DNA from: Gonium pectorale
Lineage: Eukaryota; Chlorophyta; Chlorophyceae; Chlamydomonadales; Volvocaceae
Direction of reading: 5' to 3'
Assembly: GCA_001584585.1 (NCBI GenBank)
Contig: LSYV01000004.1
Coordinates: 3,410,614 to 3,474,613, forward strand
Length of the DNA stretch: 64,000 nt
Each line of letters opens with the position of its first letter. Positions within the stretch are counted from its first letter, which is position 1. The notes beneath the pieces are model-generated. The model saw nothing but the letters and a program-made list of their open reading frames with translations, searched no databases and had not been told where the DNA came from. The position numbers were made by a program, and so were the translations under genes. Shown in pieces: positions 36,901 through 48,261 of the stretch.

Positions 36901-39394
36901 CGAGGGCGGCAGGGGCGAGCTTGAGGGTCCAGCGCTGGGGTATGCCGTGTAGTTGGTGGCGCTGCCCGACGGCGACGTGGTGACCTGTGACAGGCGATGT
37001 GGGTGAAGAGGAGGGTTGCAGTTAGCCCTAAAGGATGCCGCAAGCGGTAAGGCGCAAGCTGCACTCGGTCGCGCACTTCCAGGGCACCCACCCACCGGCA
37101 GCTGAAACACTTCTTCACTGTTGGTGAACGCGACCAGCAGGGTGTAGGAGCTGCTCGGTTGCACATCCGGACAGAGGCTGCACCTTCCGGGCAGCGACCC
37201 CGGCACGCCGCACGCCGCCCCTGCCGCGGTCCCCTGACTGCTGGCAGCAGCAGCCGACACAGGAAACGTAAAGCTTTGGCTCTGGACAGCCATGCGCTCC
37301 CCGCACGCCACCGCCATGCCATGCAGCGGCGACAGCGCGGGGCCCTGAAGCAGGGCGCGCACGTCACCCGCTGTGATGGTGCGGTTAGACAGTAGCATGG
37401 TGACAGCGGGGACGAGCGCGTAGAAGGCCGATGCGCCTTGGGTCATGTTTACGGTGAAGGTTAGGCCATTGGGCCACAGGGCCGTGACTGCGGGCCCCGG
37501 CGGCACGTAGCTTGGCGCTGCTGTTGCGGTCGCGTGCGATGGTGACCTGCTGCCTAGCAGCCCCGCCAGGAGCCCAACGGAGAGGATGAGGAGCAGTAGG
37601 AAGGCCAGGCCCAGCCACAACGTGGTGCGCCGCTTGTAGGCGCTGTGGACGTTAGCCCACCACCTGCAGCGATAACGCGAGGGAGGGACGCACTGTGCGT
37701 GAGAGTGTTTAAACGTGTTTCAATAAGGCAAGACGGGAAGCTGCTTGCCGAGCTGACTTCACAGGGAGACACAAGCTGAGGAGCTGGGCAGTCAACAGCG
37801 CCGCAGAGGTCCACTGCCAAATTTACTTATAAAATGGCCGAGCGGGGTTTAACAAAGGCGGCATGACCAGCGCCACGGCCGCCGTCTTCGCCAGGGAGGG
37901 CGCGGCCGTCGCCATCCTGCACTCCGCGCTCCCGCGCCGCTGCTTCCACCGACTGGGCGACGGCGGGCTAGGTAGGTTTAGAGGCGGCGGCGCCGGCGAC
38001 TCCTCCTTGGCCGCGGCCAACTTTGTCCTGCGGAGGCGCCGCAGCTCGGTGTCCTGCTGGGCTATGCTGGCCTGCAATGTGCGGATCTCCTCCTGCCGAA
38101 AACATAGAAAGGGGGGCGGGAGAGGTTCGTTTTGCCAATGGCATGTCCTCACACATCCCACGAAGTAACATAGATTAACGCCCTTAGAACGGCCTCGGGG
38201 CACTATTTATGTAGAGATCCTTCCGGACCTGAGGATGGCATACAAAGAGAGTCACGTGCCTGGTCTTGGTCGTACAGCCGCTTGAAGAACTCGTACAGGT
38301 TGCTCATTTGATCCATGATGCGCTGCTCCATCTCCTTATCCCCGATGCCTAGGCTCTGTATGATCGGCTCTATGATGACATCCTCCTGCGTTGGGGGGTT
38401 ACATTTCAGCGAAAGCGGCGGATGACTTCATGGCAGCACGGGTAGGGCATACATTCGGACGCGCCACGATAAGGACTTGCGTAGAAGCCGACAGGGCGCT
38501 TCCCGGGGGAAGGCATCCCCTGCTTCAAGGCAGTATTGAGCCCTCAGGTCAGTCTCTGACTCGCACGGCAGCCGGATAGCGCCATGGACATCTTACAGCT
38601 CACCTCGACCTGTACGTCCCGTGGGACTGTATACACCTGCGGTGATTTAGCAGCGGCATTTGTGCCGACGTGGCAGCACGGGAGCGCAAATTAAGATTAA
38701 CTTTCGTAAGGTGCAACTCCGTTCGCTCACGGAGCTGACTGGAAGTGGTGGCGGACGGGGATTCAGGTGTGGACACCGCAGGTGCCAAAGCGTTTTTCCG
38801 TAGTAGAATCAACAGCGGCAACTGAAAGAGGCAAGAGGGCACACAAGAACGCTTGACGGAACGCACTTTGAGGTAGTCGGGCATGCGACCCGCTGTACAA
38901 GCTGAGCTGAACGAGTCGTGGGTGAATCGGCTGCCCGCGACGCTGGGCGCGCTCGTGCCACCCCAAGACGTCCCCGACTGATGCCCTCCGCCTGCGCTGC
39001 TGTCCCAACCAGCATGGCTGCTGACTCCTCCCGCAGAAGTGCCGGCCTGGCTGCTGTTGCGGGTTATCCAGGTGGCCTCCAGCTCCCGCGGCTGTGTAGG
39101 ACCCAGCTGCGCCAGCTGCGCCCTAGGCGGGCGGGCTATGGGCGGGAGCCCGGACCTGGCCGGCGACGCCCGGGAAAGCCCAGAAGCATGCCGTCCATCC
39201 ATACCGCCATCGTGCTTTGTGGGCGTTGCCGTAACGTCCTCGTCCAGGGCCGCCCCCATGCGAGCGCCTGACGGCCCAGCTTCCCTCCGAGCTGAAGAGC
39301 CGCTCCTGCCATCTGGAGGCCGCAATAGGAACCCAGGCGAGCTGTCGTGGCCGCTGCTTCCTAAATTGTTATGCGGCGTTCCACCAGCTTTCAT
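24949..39394 (-). CDS. Giant single-pass membrane protein with Fn3-like repeats and TMEM132-like distal region
   Basis: About 30 exons share one orientation and splice style. Order: cytosolic Ser/Gly/Arg-rich exon from ATG 39392-39394 (to about 38870); helical exon 38378-38270 (MDQMSNLYEFFKRL); coiled-coil exon 38095-37832 (EEIRTLQASIAQQDTELRRL); membrane exon from about 37663 with KRRTT followed by WLGLAFLLLLILSVGLLAGL; then a very long Thr/Ser/Asn-rich extracellular part to the stop TGA at 24949-24951. Positive residues before the membrane segment and the absence of a signal peptide suggest N-in/C-out (type II). Many N-x-S/T sites and Cys pairs are visible. The first half has Fn3-like units; the second resembles TMEM132. 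Possible role: surface adhesion or wall contact, inferred only. It could be two genes if an internal promoter is missed, but no start/stop pair was found between the halves. Confidence 0.72.
26860..31980 (-). other. TMEM132-like cohesin/BIG2-like region (tentative)
   Basis: Several exons recall the order of the TMEM132 family. They are: VQVVLQTPVLYLEA (about 31980); GFSLQFGYNSSRMTF (cohesin-like, about 30905-30735); SGALVTANIS ... VNVSITCSGDGGTGA (about 29980-29730); TFVTVWYPVAFKAQASD (about 29660); a YQSTQLYLMANWS ... DVTSLVSNW unit (about 29300-29090); VLAVFSDGAVMPVS (about 28509); LSVLVAFDDGKVHDM (about 28020). In animal TMEM132 proteins the motifs WxP, DVT-x-LV and FSDG-x-x-x-P occur in a similar order. 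The assignment is by eye and would need a profile search. Confidence 0.45.
32560..36130 (-). other. Fn3/Ig-like repeat region of the giant membrane protein
   Basis: Repeats of roughly 90-110 residues share the pattern D-x-x-PP (start), L-x-E-x-G-x-V/I-x-W/Y and Y-x-x-x-x-V-A-x-D-x-x-G-N. Clear examples are TYDSSPPAILNL, APDITPPLFLSYS, YDIHMVARDINGNQQ, YTVTLMARDIAGNIQP and YSLSAVAADSSGNLQ. The exon 33545-32560 is the longest in the gene and holds three such units in one open frame. This is the Fn3-like repeat type common in large extracellular proteins of volvocine algae. Confidence 0.75.
37100..39394 (-). other. Cytosolic N-terminus, coiled coil and membrane anchor of the giant membrane protein
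   Basis: The junction 37832 to 37663 is supported by matching phases: the exon ends FYK with the Lys codon split (AA|GTAAAT) and the next exon begins G-TGG-TGG after GCTGCAG. This fuses the coiled-coil exon directly to WWANVHSAYKRRTT and the hydrophobic segment (about 37630-37550). The cytosolic part is about 350 residues, with many Ser, Arg and Gly and no catalytic motif. Confidence 0.7.
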
Positions 39395-40165
39395 GGCTTG
39401 GTGCGACGAGTCAACGAGTGAGCTTCATGCTTTCGAGCTGTCGATGGTCATATAAGCAGACCGGGTTCATCTCGTCGTGATAAACGTGAGATAGAGTCTC
39501 GAAAGCTCGGAATTGGGGTTGCCTTCAAGTCGACAGTCACGTCCAGAACGGTGTCAGCTCGAAAAGTTTAGTCAGGTCAGTAACACAGGGTATGTGCAGT
39601 CTGAAGGAAGCTGGGGCTGCTACATTCAGCTGGAACCGGCGGTTGTGCCGTTGACCGTTGACCGATGCATGGCTTCGTCCAGCGGTGGAGACTGGAGAGT
39701 CTGGACACTCTGGACAACATCAGATCCATCGAAAGTTTATTTTAGGTTGGGCAGGTTACATGTTTGATGCGTCAGTATCTGCCTGAGGATTCATTTCGAG
39801 GAGTGTATGGGCATGCAGGGCATGGAGCAGTGCGAATTGATGCAGGTATCGGTGGTATATGCACCAAGCCGCCTAGAGCGCATCAAGGGTGGCCACTGTT
39901 GATTGCCCACGGCTCGCATGGGACTGGCCCCACCCGACCAATCCAACTTTACGAAACATGCAGAGCACAGTGAAGTATCAGGTGAATCATCTTGTGTCCT
40001 GAAAGGCCTGGAGTCTCTAACTCGCTGAAAAGCACGGTTCTCGTTCCTTGGGTCCGACAAAATTCACGCCTAGCATGGGACCGTTCAAGGCCTTGTCATT
40101 GTAGGTTACCAATACGGTACCATTCTGGCTCGTTGCTGATCATCTAGCAAACAGGCGCACGATCG
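39395..40165. other. Upstream region between the membrane-protein gene and the germin-like gene
   Basis: The genes on either side point away from each other, so this should contain both promoters. I see no gene and no clear TATA box. Confidence 0.4.
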
Positions 40166-41282
40166 ATGACCAGTCTGCGCGCCCCTGCGCGCCAACCACT
40201 CGGCCCTTGTATAATGACAACGTATCAAGGCTGCAAACAGGCTCCCTCTTTCTATGCAGGTTTCTCTTTTTTCAAACACGGACGCCGGCCGGCTCGTGGC
40301 CATACAGCAGACCCCAGACATCTAAGCCTTAGACAACGGGGTCTAGAGCCCTTACTATGCTTCCTTTGCGTGGCCCTGCTGTCCCAGATGGCTGGACGGG
40401 TAAGCAGTTGTGTAGCCAGCCGACCGTGCCTGCTGACCGTGGGTCCGGCATGCTCGGGCATGCATGCAATGCCGGTCACCGACCTCCCCTGATGCTGTCC
40501 GTCAATCTGCGATTTTGATATGCCGGAGCTTTTTATGCTGGAGCTGGAGGATATTCATCCGGAATGAACCCTGTGCACAGCCCTGCTCGCCGGCGCGCGG
40601 AAGCCCTGCATGGCATCGGATATCCAAAGCTTCCACGGGCCCGCGGCCCAAGTTTGATGCGTGGACTGCCCTTTCCGGGACACTTTCCCACCGCTTTGCG
40701 AACAGGTTCCCCCCTTCACCTGCCCTGGCCCCACAGGCGGCGGCTGGAGCCGTGTTCCAGCAGGCTCAACCTATCTTTGCTCGCCCTGAAGACTACATAA
40801 TAATCTTCAGCCCCATCACGCCGCCCAACAACCCCGGCGCTACCATACGCGCGGGCCTAACGCCGTTCAACGCGACCACTCTCCAAATGAGGCTGGTGAA
40901 GATTCAACCGTGTGGATACATCTCGGCCCACATCCACCCGCCGGGCACGGAGCACGGCTACGTTATAAGCGGCGCAATTGAATTCGGGATGTTTCTAGAG
41001 AATGGCACGCGCCTCGCAGTGACCTCCGAGGCGGGCCAGGGCGTGATCGTACCCCAAGGCACCGTGCACTTTGCGCGCAACGCTGTGTGCACACCTTCAG
41101 ATATAGTCGTAATCTTTGACCACCCGGATCCTGGGGTTGTGTACGTGGGCGCGGCGCTTGTGGGCTTCCCCAGGACGTTCCTGAATGCAGCATTTGTGGG
41201 CCGCTTCCCGTCTGCTACCGCTGGCGACCAGTTCCTGGACGACGAGGCTTGTAGCTGCAGGCCGAAGGACAGGAAGGTGTAG
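40166..41282 (+). CDS. Germin-like secreted cupin
   Basis: Exon 2 (40737-41282, acceptor CCCACAG) encodes a full germin-type cupin. Box 1 is HIHPPGTEHGYVISG (H-x-H...E metal ligands) and box 2 is GVIVPQGTVHFARN (G-x5-P-x-G-x2-H-x3-N), with the typical IRAGLTPFNATTLQMRL lead and the C-terminal VGFPRTFLNAAF stretch. Exon 1 is open in frame up to a GTAAGC donor at 40400 and ends PLLCFLCVALLSQMAGR, a good hydrophobic core and cleavage site; the phase-0 junction with AAAGAVFQ fits. The true start is uncertain (ATG at 40166 or 40214, or a further exon). Germin-like proteins are Mn-binding extracellular proteins, often with oxalate oxidase or superoxide dismutase activity; which one applies here cannot be read. 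Stop TAG at 41280-41282. Confidence 0.82.
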
Positions 41283-43420
41283 TGCCGCCGATCGGAGGGC
41301 TCTGAACCGCACAGGACAACGAATACCGGATCCAAACCGTCGCCCGTGGACCAGCGCTGTATTGTGCTGTATGTGTTTATGATGTTGCGCAGCATACAAT
41401 TGTACGGGCTGTCGCCAAGCGAGGACGACGGTTTCAAGAAAGCACGTATCGTAAATTTTGCGAGGCCCTTGCTAACACGAGAGCCGCAGTCAGCTGCTCT
41501 CCGGGATGTGGCATTATTGGCGTACACATGTATCCGCCCGGACGCCTCGGAATACCTGTCCGGGACCCATTGCACGCAGATGCAAGCCCTCACGGGGACA
41601 GGTGCACACAGAACCGGCAGGGTGCGTGCGCTGCAACTCACTGCAGCTAGGTGATGATAGCGTTACACGGGCATCCGGCGCGCGCACAGGTGCCAGGAGT
41701 CAGTGCGGAGGGCTCCCCAGGAAGGTTTCCGGCAGCAGCGTGCCTGCGCTCCTTTTCAGGTGGCAGCGTGCGCTGCTGGGGCCTAGCCAGCCCCAGCCCA
41801 TGCCTTCCACAGCCCTGCCGGCGAAGCGCCCATTTTCTTCTTCACTCCTTTCGTCCGCAACGAAGGCCACGGCACCCCTTTACAGATGGGCCCTGCCCTC
41901 GCGGCTTTGCTGTCCAGGCAGGCGGACTTTTGTGGCGGAAGTTTGCGGAACGGACGTGGACAACGCTGCTGCTTTGCCCGGGAGGGCCTGTCTGCCTGTC
42001 TCGTCCGCCTGCCTTGTTCGGTTCCCGGCGCGGGGCGCCCTACTGGAAACGTCACACCTTCGGGTGTGTATGACCGTAGAGGTAGCCTCCCTGTTTCGGC
42101 TTCTACACAGAATTATTTTTGACGTGGCGCTTACGCTGGACATGCTCGCGGGCTTTTGGGCTACGCTCGCGCGCCTGCTGTGGCGCATACTGCGTGCCCA
42201 CGGAGTCGCTCCTGTTGCTCTGACGGCTTGCGCAGAACGACTTTGCGGGCTTCCCCGCATCCGTTGCTCATGCACAACGCCAAATACTATGCGGTGTCCC
42301 CGTGGAACGCTCATGTATGGCGACAGTTCTTGATGCGACCTCGGTTCATGGCCCGTCCCCTGCGTGAGCCCAGGGGCCTGACCAGGGGCCACCCTGGGCC
42401 TGTCCCTGGGGGCCACCGTCCATTATCTTGCGGCTTTGTGAGTATATGTTGCCATGTATTCTTTTTTTATTTGCGCCCGGACGTGCATTTATTTGATCAG
42501 GGGTTTGCGGCGCTGGAGGTTGCTGCAGCGCTGGAACAGAGCCGGCTCTGCGCTGGAAGAAGCGTCTGCTACTGCGTGACGTTTTATTACGGAATGTTAC
42601 GCCGTCTGACACTAGAGATTTACCGGTAGCTTCAGTCAATTGACTTTCGATGAGAGTAATAAAAATTATATGACTCAGCGCTGAGGCACTTGGCACTGAG
42701 GCGGGGCAGTGGGCTCTTGCAACTGTGATAGCTGAGGGCTTTAACCGTCACCCTCGACCTCCATGCAATTCGATAAGGACACGTCAAAGGTCTCCGTCCA
42801 GCGAGCCAAGCAGCACAGCGAAGTGAGCAACATACAATACTGTGGCGCAGCGCAGATACCTTGAGTAACGAGCTCACGACGTAACAGCGCACGGTGTCAG
42901 CGTTTTGGTGCCCATTTCCTGAACAAAACTGACCATGACAAGACCAACTGCGTCCAGCCCCCTGGGGGTCCTGTCATCTGCCCATCTCGCTTATACACCA
43001 CTGCCTTGAAGGAGCCGCAGCACACATGCATACATCTCCAAGCGCCCTCCGGACAGCCATATTTAGACCTGCCTGATACAAAGAAGCTCCACTAAGCAAC
43101 AATGCAAAGTGAAGGGCAATGTGGGTGCCGTTGGTAAGTCAGGTGAAACCAGGCAAACCGCCATCGCTGCGCATGGTAACGACTGATCTACATCTGGGGC
43201 CGAAGGGACATGCGCGGTAGGCAATAGGCACGATCTAAAGCGGGTCATGCGACGAGGCAGTGCAGGCCCAGCAGTCGCTTCCGTGCATATCCCCTACTGC
43301 AGCACCACGGACAACCCTAACAGGTCCAAGATACTGGACTTATCCATGTCCAGAGGAGACGCACATGCACAGTGCGATTGTCAGGCATAATGCTAGTTCA
43401 ACCGCTTGCTAGCTACCACG
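41283..43420. other. Long region without a supported gene
   Basis: A 275-codon open frame (41506-42333 plus) and overlapping frames on both strands exist, but they are Cys/Arg-rich with no domain or splice evidence, and I treat them as chance in GC-rich DNA or decayed repeat. Around 42369-42419 there is a short repetitive CCCAGGGG/CCCTGGG-rich stretch. From about 42600 the composition becomes more AT-rich and shows no coding signal. Confidence 0.35.
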
Positions 43421-46400
43421 TTAGAACACGGGCGCCTCTATCCCCAGCCTCCTGCACAGCGGCCCGCACTTGTGCGTGGCGAAGAAGTTGCGGATGCCCG
43501 TCATGCCCTTGTCCGTGGCGCCGTTCTTCTTGGACCCCGAGTGGTGGTGGATCACGGGGTCCGTCATCGTAAAGCCGTCGACCGCGTTCCACACGCCCTG
43601 ACGGGGCGTTGGGAATGGATATCACTTATGTGATCCCACTCCGGCATTGACATGGCAGTCCTGTCAACCAACTTTTAGACAATTGCACGAGCCTGCCTCC
43701 ATCAATGGATACAAGTGGTTCACGCATCAATCAGAAAAGGCTGTATGCTTCACCGGAACTTGCCTGCAGGTCACAGACGAGCTTCTGACCGCACGTGACC
43801 TCGTACGTGAAGTGCGAGAAACACTGCGGTACGTCCCCAATGGGCACGGAGCTGACCTCCCTGTCCTCCTCCTCGTCGTCGTCCTCCACGATTGCGCCCA
43901 GCGCCATGCTGTCCGCACGGGCAGCGGTCGTGGCGCTTTGCGCGACCCGCCCGGCGTTGTCGTTCCTGCGCAAAAGGCAGGGGCAACGGCAACAGGAAGG
44001 CGGATAACGGTATAGATGGCAAAAACAAGACAGTCAGCATTGCAATGCCTGGGTTACGCAAGCAAACTGACAGATAAAGCGCAAACTGCCACACCGGTAT
44101 GCGGAATGGTTATGCGTCAAGCTTCAAGCAAATGGCAAAATGCGCCACGTTCCAGCTGCAGTGTAGGAAGCCAGCATGCTGGCCACACGGCCCTGCAAAG
44201 GATCGTAATGGCAACGCACCATTTGGTGAACACGCCCTCCAGCTCCTCCTCCACCAGGATATCGCCCTTGCCAGTAGGATAGCGCTTGTCGAGCAGGGTG
44301 AACACGTAGCAGGGCAGGAAGCGGATCTGCCAGTCGGGGCCACCGCGGAGGCGGCGGTTGAAGAGCTGGGCCAGCTCCTCCGCCTCCCCTGCGCCGCATC
44401 AACCATAGCACTCAGTGCACAAAGCACGCTATCTGCCGGCACGTCCCACACAGTCAAGTGAACCTGTACGCACTACAACAATACTGCGGCGCACACACAT
44501 TGCAGATATTTGGTACACGGCTAGCGAAGCAGGGCATGGCAGAACGGGACGGGGTATGCATTGCGGCTGGTGAACGATACGGCTCGGCAACCTGAGAGCT
44601 GTCGTAGCTCGGGCCCTGCTCACCCTGCGTGCGGCAGAAGGTGCGGTGGAACTTCTCGCAACCCAGGTGCTCCGTGTGCCGCGTGTCCTTGGCCACCAGG
44701 CGCGGCCCGACGCTGTAGCCCGTCGCGCCAGCGTCCACCGACACCACCTCGGTGCACTGGAACACCACCCGCTCCGCGCCCTCGGCGAACTTGTACGCGG
44801 CGTGGGCGATGCCGCGCTGCACTAGCCCGGGGTACTGTCGCTCCAGGTCCACCGCTAGCGCGGACCTCACAAACGGCACGTCTACATAGGAGCCAGTCGC
44901 CGGGTCGTACTTGCGCTTGGAGACGCAGCGCCGGCCCATGTACAGATCCCAGCCGCCGCCGTCTCTTATCAGCGCCCGCTCCTCATACGACTGGCGCTGC
45001 GTCATTTTGCTGATGTCGGTGCGCAGAGTCAGGCCGGCCCCCGCACCCACCGCATCCGTCCGCAGAGAGGTGAGGGTGCTGGCGAGAGAGGTAAGGGCGG
45101 TGCGAAGGCAGTCCGCTGAGAGGCCCAGCTTCTGGAGTTGGAGAGGGTAGGTGTAAGACAGGTCGGTTAACACCGCATACCCTTGATGCGTTTCAACCGT
45201 CAGTTGTGTGCATGACGGTGCAACGAACTGCAGCTAATTCTTTGCCCCTGACAGGGGCAGAGAACCCCTACAACATGTGCAACGCAAATAAGGAGCAAAC
45301 GATGTGCGGTCAGTGTTAGGGGCCGATACCACATCCATTGCAACTGCGCCTCAGCCCGGCCTGCACCGCTTGGATGGTACCTGGACATGCGCCAGAGGCG
45401 TCCCCATCGCTAGGAACCGCTCTCGGAATCTCCCACCTGGAAGACGCTCCGCGGCAGCGCCTTGGCCATGCTCTGAAGCACCGCGAAGTCCTCCTTCGGT
45501 GGCCCGAACGCCACTGTTGCCATGAAGACCCGGTCTCGACCCAGCAAGTCCCCGATGCGCCGAATGCGCTTGACGCACTCGTCCTTCACGGACTTGCGCA
45601 GCGCCGCGCGGCAGGAGTTACCCTTCGAAATGGGGCATTCCTGCAGACGGGGCCTGCCATTGGCCAAGAAACCATTGTGTGGGTCCGGCTGCCAGACGCT
45701 ATAGCCGTGGGCGCACTGCATGAACACGTGGTCGCTGGGCGCCCCGTCCGAGAGGAAGAGAATAAAAAGCTGGTTGCCACGGGCTGCGTCGCCTTTCAGA
45801 AGCTCCAGCGCCGCGTCCAGGGCGGGCAGGTAGTTCCCGTGCGAGCGGGCGTAGCGCGATGTGCAGCCTTTGAAATACGAAAGCAGGGTATGGTCAGCGG
45901 CAGAGCGCTCCAGGACCAGCCTTGCATCGTCGCTCATCTCAATGAGTGAAACCTGCGGAACGGGTTTGCCGGAAATGGGAAACACTCGTAAAGCATTATG
46001 CTTACGCTTGAAACGCCGACCCGCAGTGAGCGCCGTACGTATGCAAGTAAGCCCTGTATCCAGTAACAAGCTTCGGGGATTCAGATGAGCCAGCCAGGCC
46101 CGGTGCCTAGCGACAGACGCGCCCACCTCCATCTTCCCCAGGCCGCCCAGCTTGGTCTGCGGCTCCACCAGGTCCCGCGCAAGGCAGTCGTACACAGCTG
46201 CCATACGGGTGGTGTAACCCGGCACGTCGTCCTTCCGCATCGAGCCGCTGTGGTCCACAATCACGACCACGTGGGACGTGGTGTCACCGAAGCCGAAGCC
46301 GCCGGGCGGCCGCGGTGCGGCTTCAAGGGCGTCCTCCATCTTCCAGCTTGTAATCTCGTGTCGTGACGTCTCGTCCGTGACATACACGATGCCCTGCGGT

Positions 46401-46911
46401 GGGTGGCACAACGGAGGCGTTTCCCTCGTTGCCAGGTGCCGCGGGTATGGAGTGCCAGCCGTGCCTTCCCGGCCGGCCCAACACAGGGCAAATTGCACAA
46501 GCAAAGCCTCAGCGGCTTGTACATCGCACTTGCCTTGTGGATATAGCGCCAGCGCGGCTTTCCGTCGCGTCCGGGGTTTGCCGGCTCCTTGCGGCCATAC
46601 TTGACGGCCTCCTGCAGCTGCCTCTTGTCAATGCCCCGCTCCTCGCGCCGCTCCCGACCGTGCGCGTGCGATATCAGAGATACAGCGGAGGTCCGCAGCT
46701 CCTGTTGTTGGACTCCTGCACGCAGGCCTGCGGAGTTCCCCTGCACGTCCGCATGCCTGCTGGCCAGGCCCAGCCCCGACCCCGGCACCACTGTGTAAGG
46801 TACGAAGGCTGTCGGCGGCTGTGCTGGTCTGAAAGCCACATGTTCTGCGTGTTTCCTATCCGAGTTCTTGCCACCTAGCAGCCCCGAGAAAAGACGGGTG
46901 AGCCACTTCAT
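43421..46911 (-). CDS. vWA/alpha-kinase gene, copy A (frameshift in kinase exon 5)
   Basis: Seven exons: 1, 46911-46534 (N-terminal module); 2, 46393-46127; 3, 45952-45437; 4, 45131-44624; 5, 44389-44220; 6, 43965-43764; 7, 43597-43421. Exons 2-3 form a von Willebrand A domain with MIDAS motif VDHSGSM and FLSDGAPSDH. Exons 4-7 form an atypical alpha-kinase: RLVAK (ATP lysine), FHRTFCRTQGEAEELAQLFN, VEEELEG, KWNDNAG, CFSHFTYE, LVCDLQGVW, TDPVIHHH, and the zinc module FFATHKCGPLCRRLG. Domain order matches Dictyostelium vwkA. Expected length is about 740 residues. Anomalies: exon 5 has one extra base at 44340-44343 compared with the three paralogues, which would break the kinase unless it is an assembly error; exons 1 and 6 end in GC donors (GCAAGT). 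Confidence 0.85.
44340..44343 (-). other. One-base insertion breaking copy A exon 5
   Basis: Copy A reads CGGGGCCCACC across 44336-44345 on the plus strand, while copy B has CGGGGCCACC at the same point; copies C and D also have two C's after the GGGG. The extra C shifts the frame just before the PDWQIRFLP motif, and the downstream motif sequence (VEEELEGVFTK) is only readable after a return to the other frame. Confidence 0.75.
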
Positions 46912-48261
46912 CCGTGGTCGCAGATGCTACAAAGCACCTTCAGGCGAAAGTTGTCTATGTAAATGTTCCAAGCCATGGTAAGTTGTGCGTTAAAAATAAA
47001 TGTTTTTAGCATCACGGGTCAGGCCCTCATCACGGGTCCAGGTGGAACCTAGGTCGACTGTGCGAATCAATGCTTCTGTTGGGCAGGTATGCGTATTCAC
47101 CACTGTTGTGGCTCTCTCTGGGTCATTGCTGACTGTGGATCCGGGATCCATGGACACTGGCAGAATACGGGCCGGGGCAGACAGACACCATATTTGCATA
47201 GGATTATAGTGGTACTGTGGTGGTACTGCACAGGACTCCTTGTGCCATCCCTAAGGCACCAATCGACGTTGGTCGACAATTGGCCCTAGCACCAAGTGCG
47301 AGAGTCCTGCAGTGACTTGCACATAGGGACAGATTTTGGTGCCCGGCCCGACGCGGGAGGAGTCACGGGGCTGAGGAATCCGTCTGGACGGGACCAGGAT
47401 TCCGGCTGGCAGCACGGGGATCCCGCCCGGACGGGAGGCTGGTTTCCGCCCAGTAGCAGCTAGGATACCCGTGGGCATAACCATAGATACCTTGCGATGG
47501 AAACCTCGCGGCAGACCGAGTTGGTAGCCACCCTTGATTTGGTTGGTAATGTCAACCCTCCTCTAGCTGCGACTTCCCCTGCACGCTGCCTCAGCTGCTC
47601 GCGCCCGGGGGCTGGGGCTCCGCTAGGCGTCGCTGCGCCAGAGCACGTTAGATGCCACGCTTCACCTCCATGTGCAGCAACGTGGTGCGTGCCGTCAAGA
47701 TCGAGGCCAGGACAGCGAACGTGGCTACGTCACCCTGCCGGCCCCCGTGCAAGGTGTGGATGTGTTGCTGTATGTACAAAGCGAGGACATCTCCCCGGAG
47801 TCGCCTACATAGTCGCCTCCCAATGGAGGGCACTGCGTGGCCGGGCAGCGGCTGGACGGGGCTGTAACGAGACCCGCCGAGGCCGAATGCACAAAACGCA
47901 ACTACGGCCGACCCCAACCCCGAACGCAACGCACATACCGCGAATGAACCACGTTGCCAGTACTGCGACATGAGTCCGAAAATGCTCTCATCGTGTCTTC
48001 AAGCTGCGTGCTCTTGCGGTTTCCCCCTGTGCCTCGCACTCACTAGCCCTTTTGTTGGCTGGAAAACAGGCGCTTTTCGTGCCCGTCGGTCACACAGTGC
48101 ACCACAGCAAGCCGTGAACTAATTTGTCGAACTGCTGCAACACTTAACACATTCCATACGGCACGCCATCTCTCCATCGCTGCATACACGTGCTTCACAT
48201 CACGCACACGCCCAGCTGATATGGCAATGCTATTGTACCCATTCAGCCCTCCACGGCCGGC
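46912..48261. other. Spacer between kinase copies A and B
   Basis: About 1.35 kb. The stretch 47000-47500 is direct/inverted-repeat-like and non-coding. A short minus-strand open frame is listed separately. The promoter of copy A should lie near 46912-47200. Confidence 0.35.
47648..47971 (-). CDS. Short orphan ORF, possible gene relic
   Basis: The minus-strand frame ends ...IQQHIHTLHGGRQGDVATF, ASILTARTTLLHMEVKRGI-stop, with regular G/C third positions and helical character over its last 60 codons. The upstream part looks less coding. No family recognised. It may be the last exon of a small gene or a transposon fragment between kinase copies A and B. Confidence 0.3.
   Translation of the reverse strand: MSQYWQRGSFAVCALRSGLGSAVVAFCAFGLGGSRYSPVQPLPGHAVPSIGRRLCRRLRGDVLALYIQQHIHTLHGGRQGDVATFAVLASILTARTTLLHMEVKRGI

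Noticed and set aside
41506..42333. 275-codon plus-strand open frame downstream of the germin-like gene
   Set aside because: Cys/Arg/Leu-rich with poor codon bias, matched by a comparable minus-strand frame, and no homology recognised by eye.
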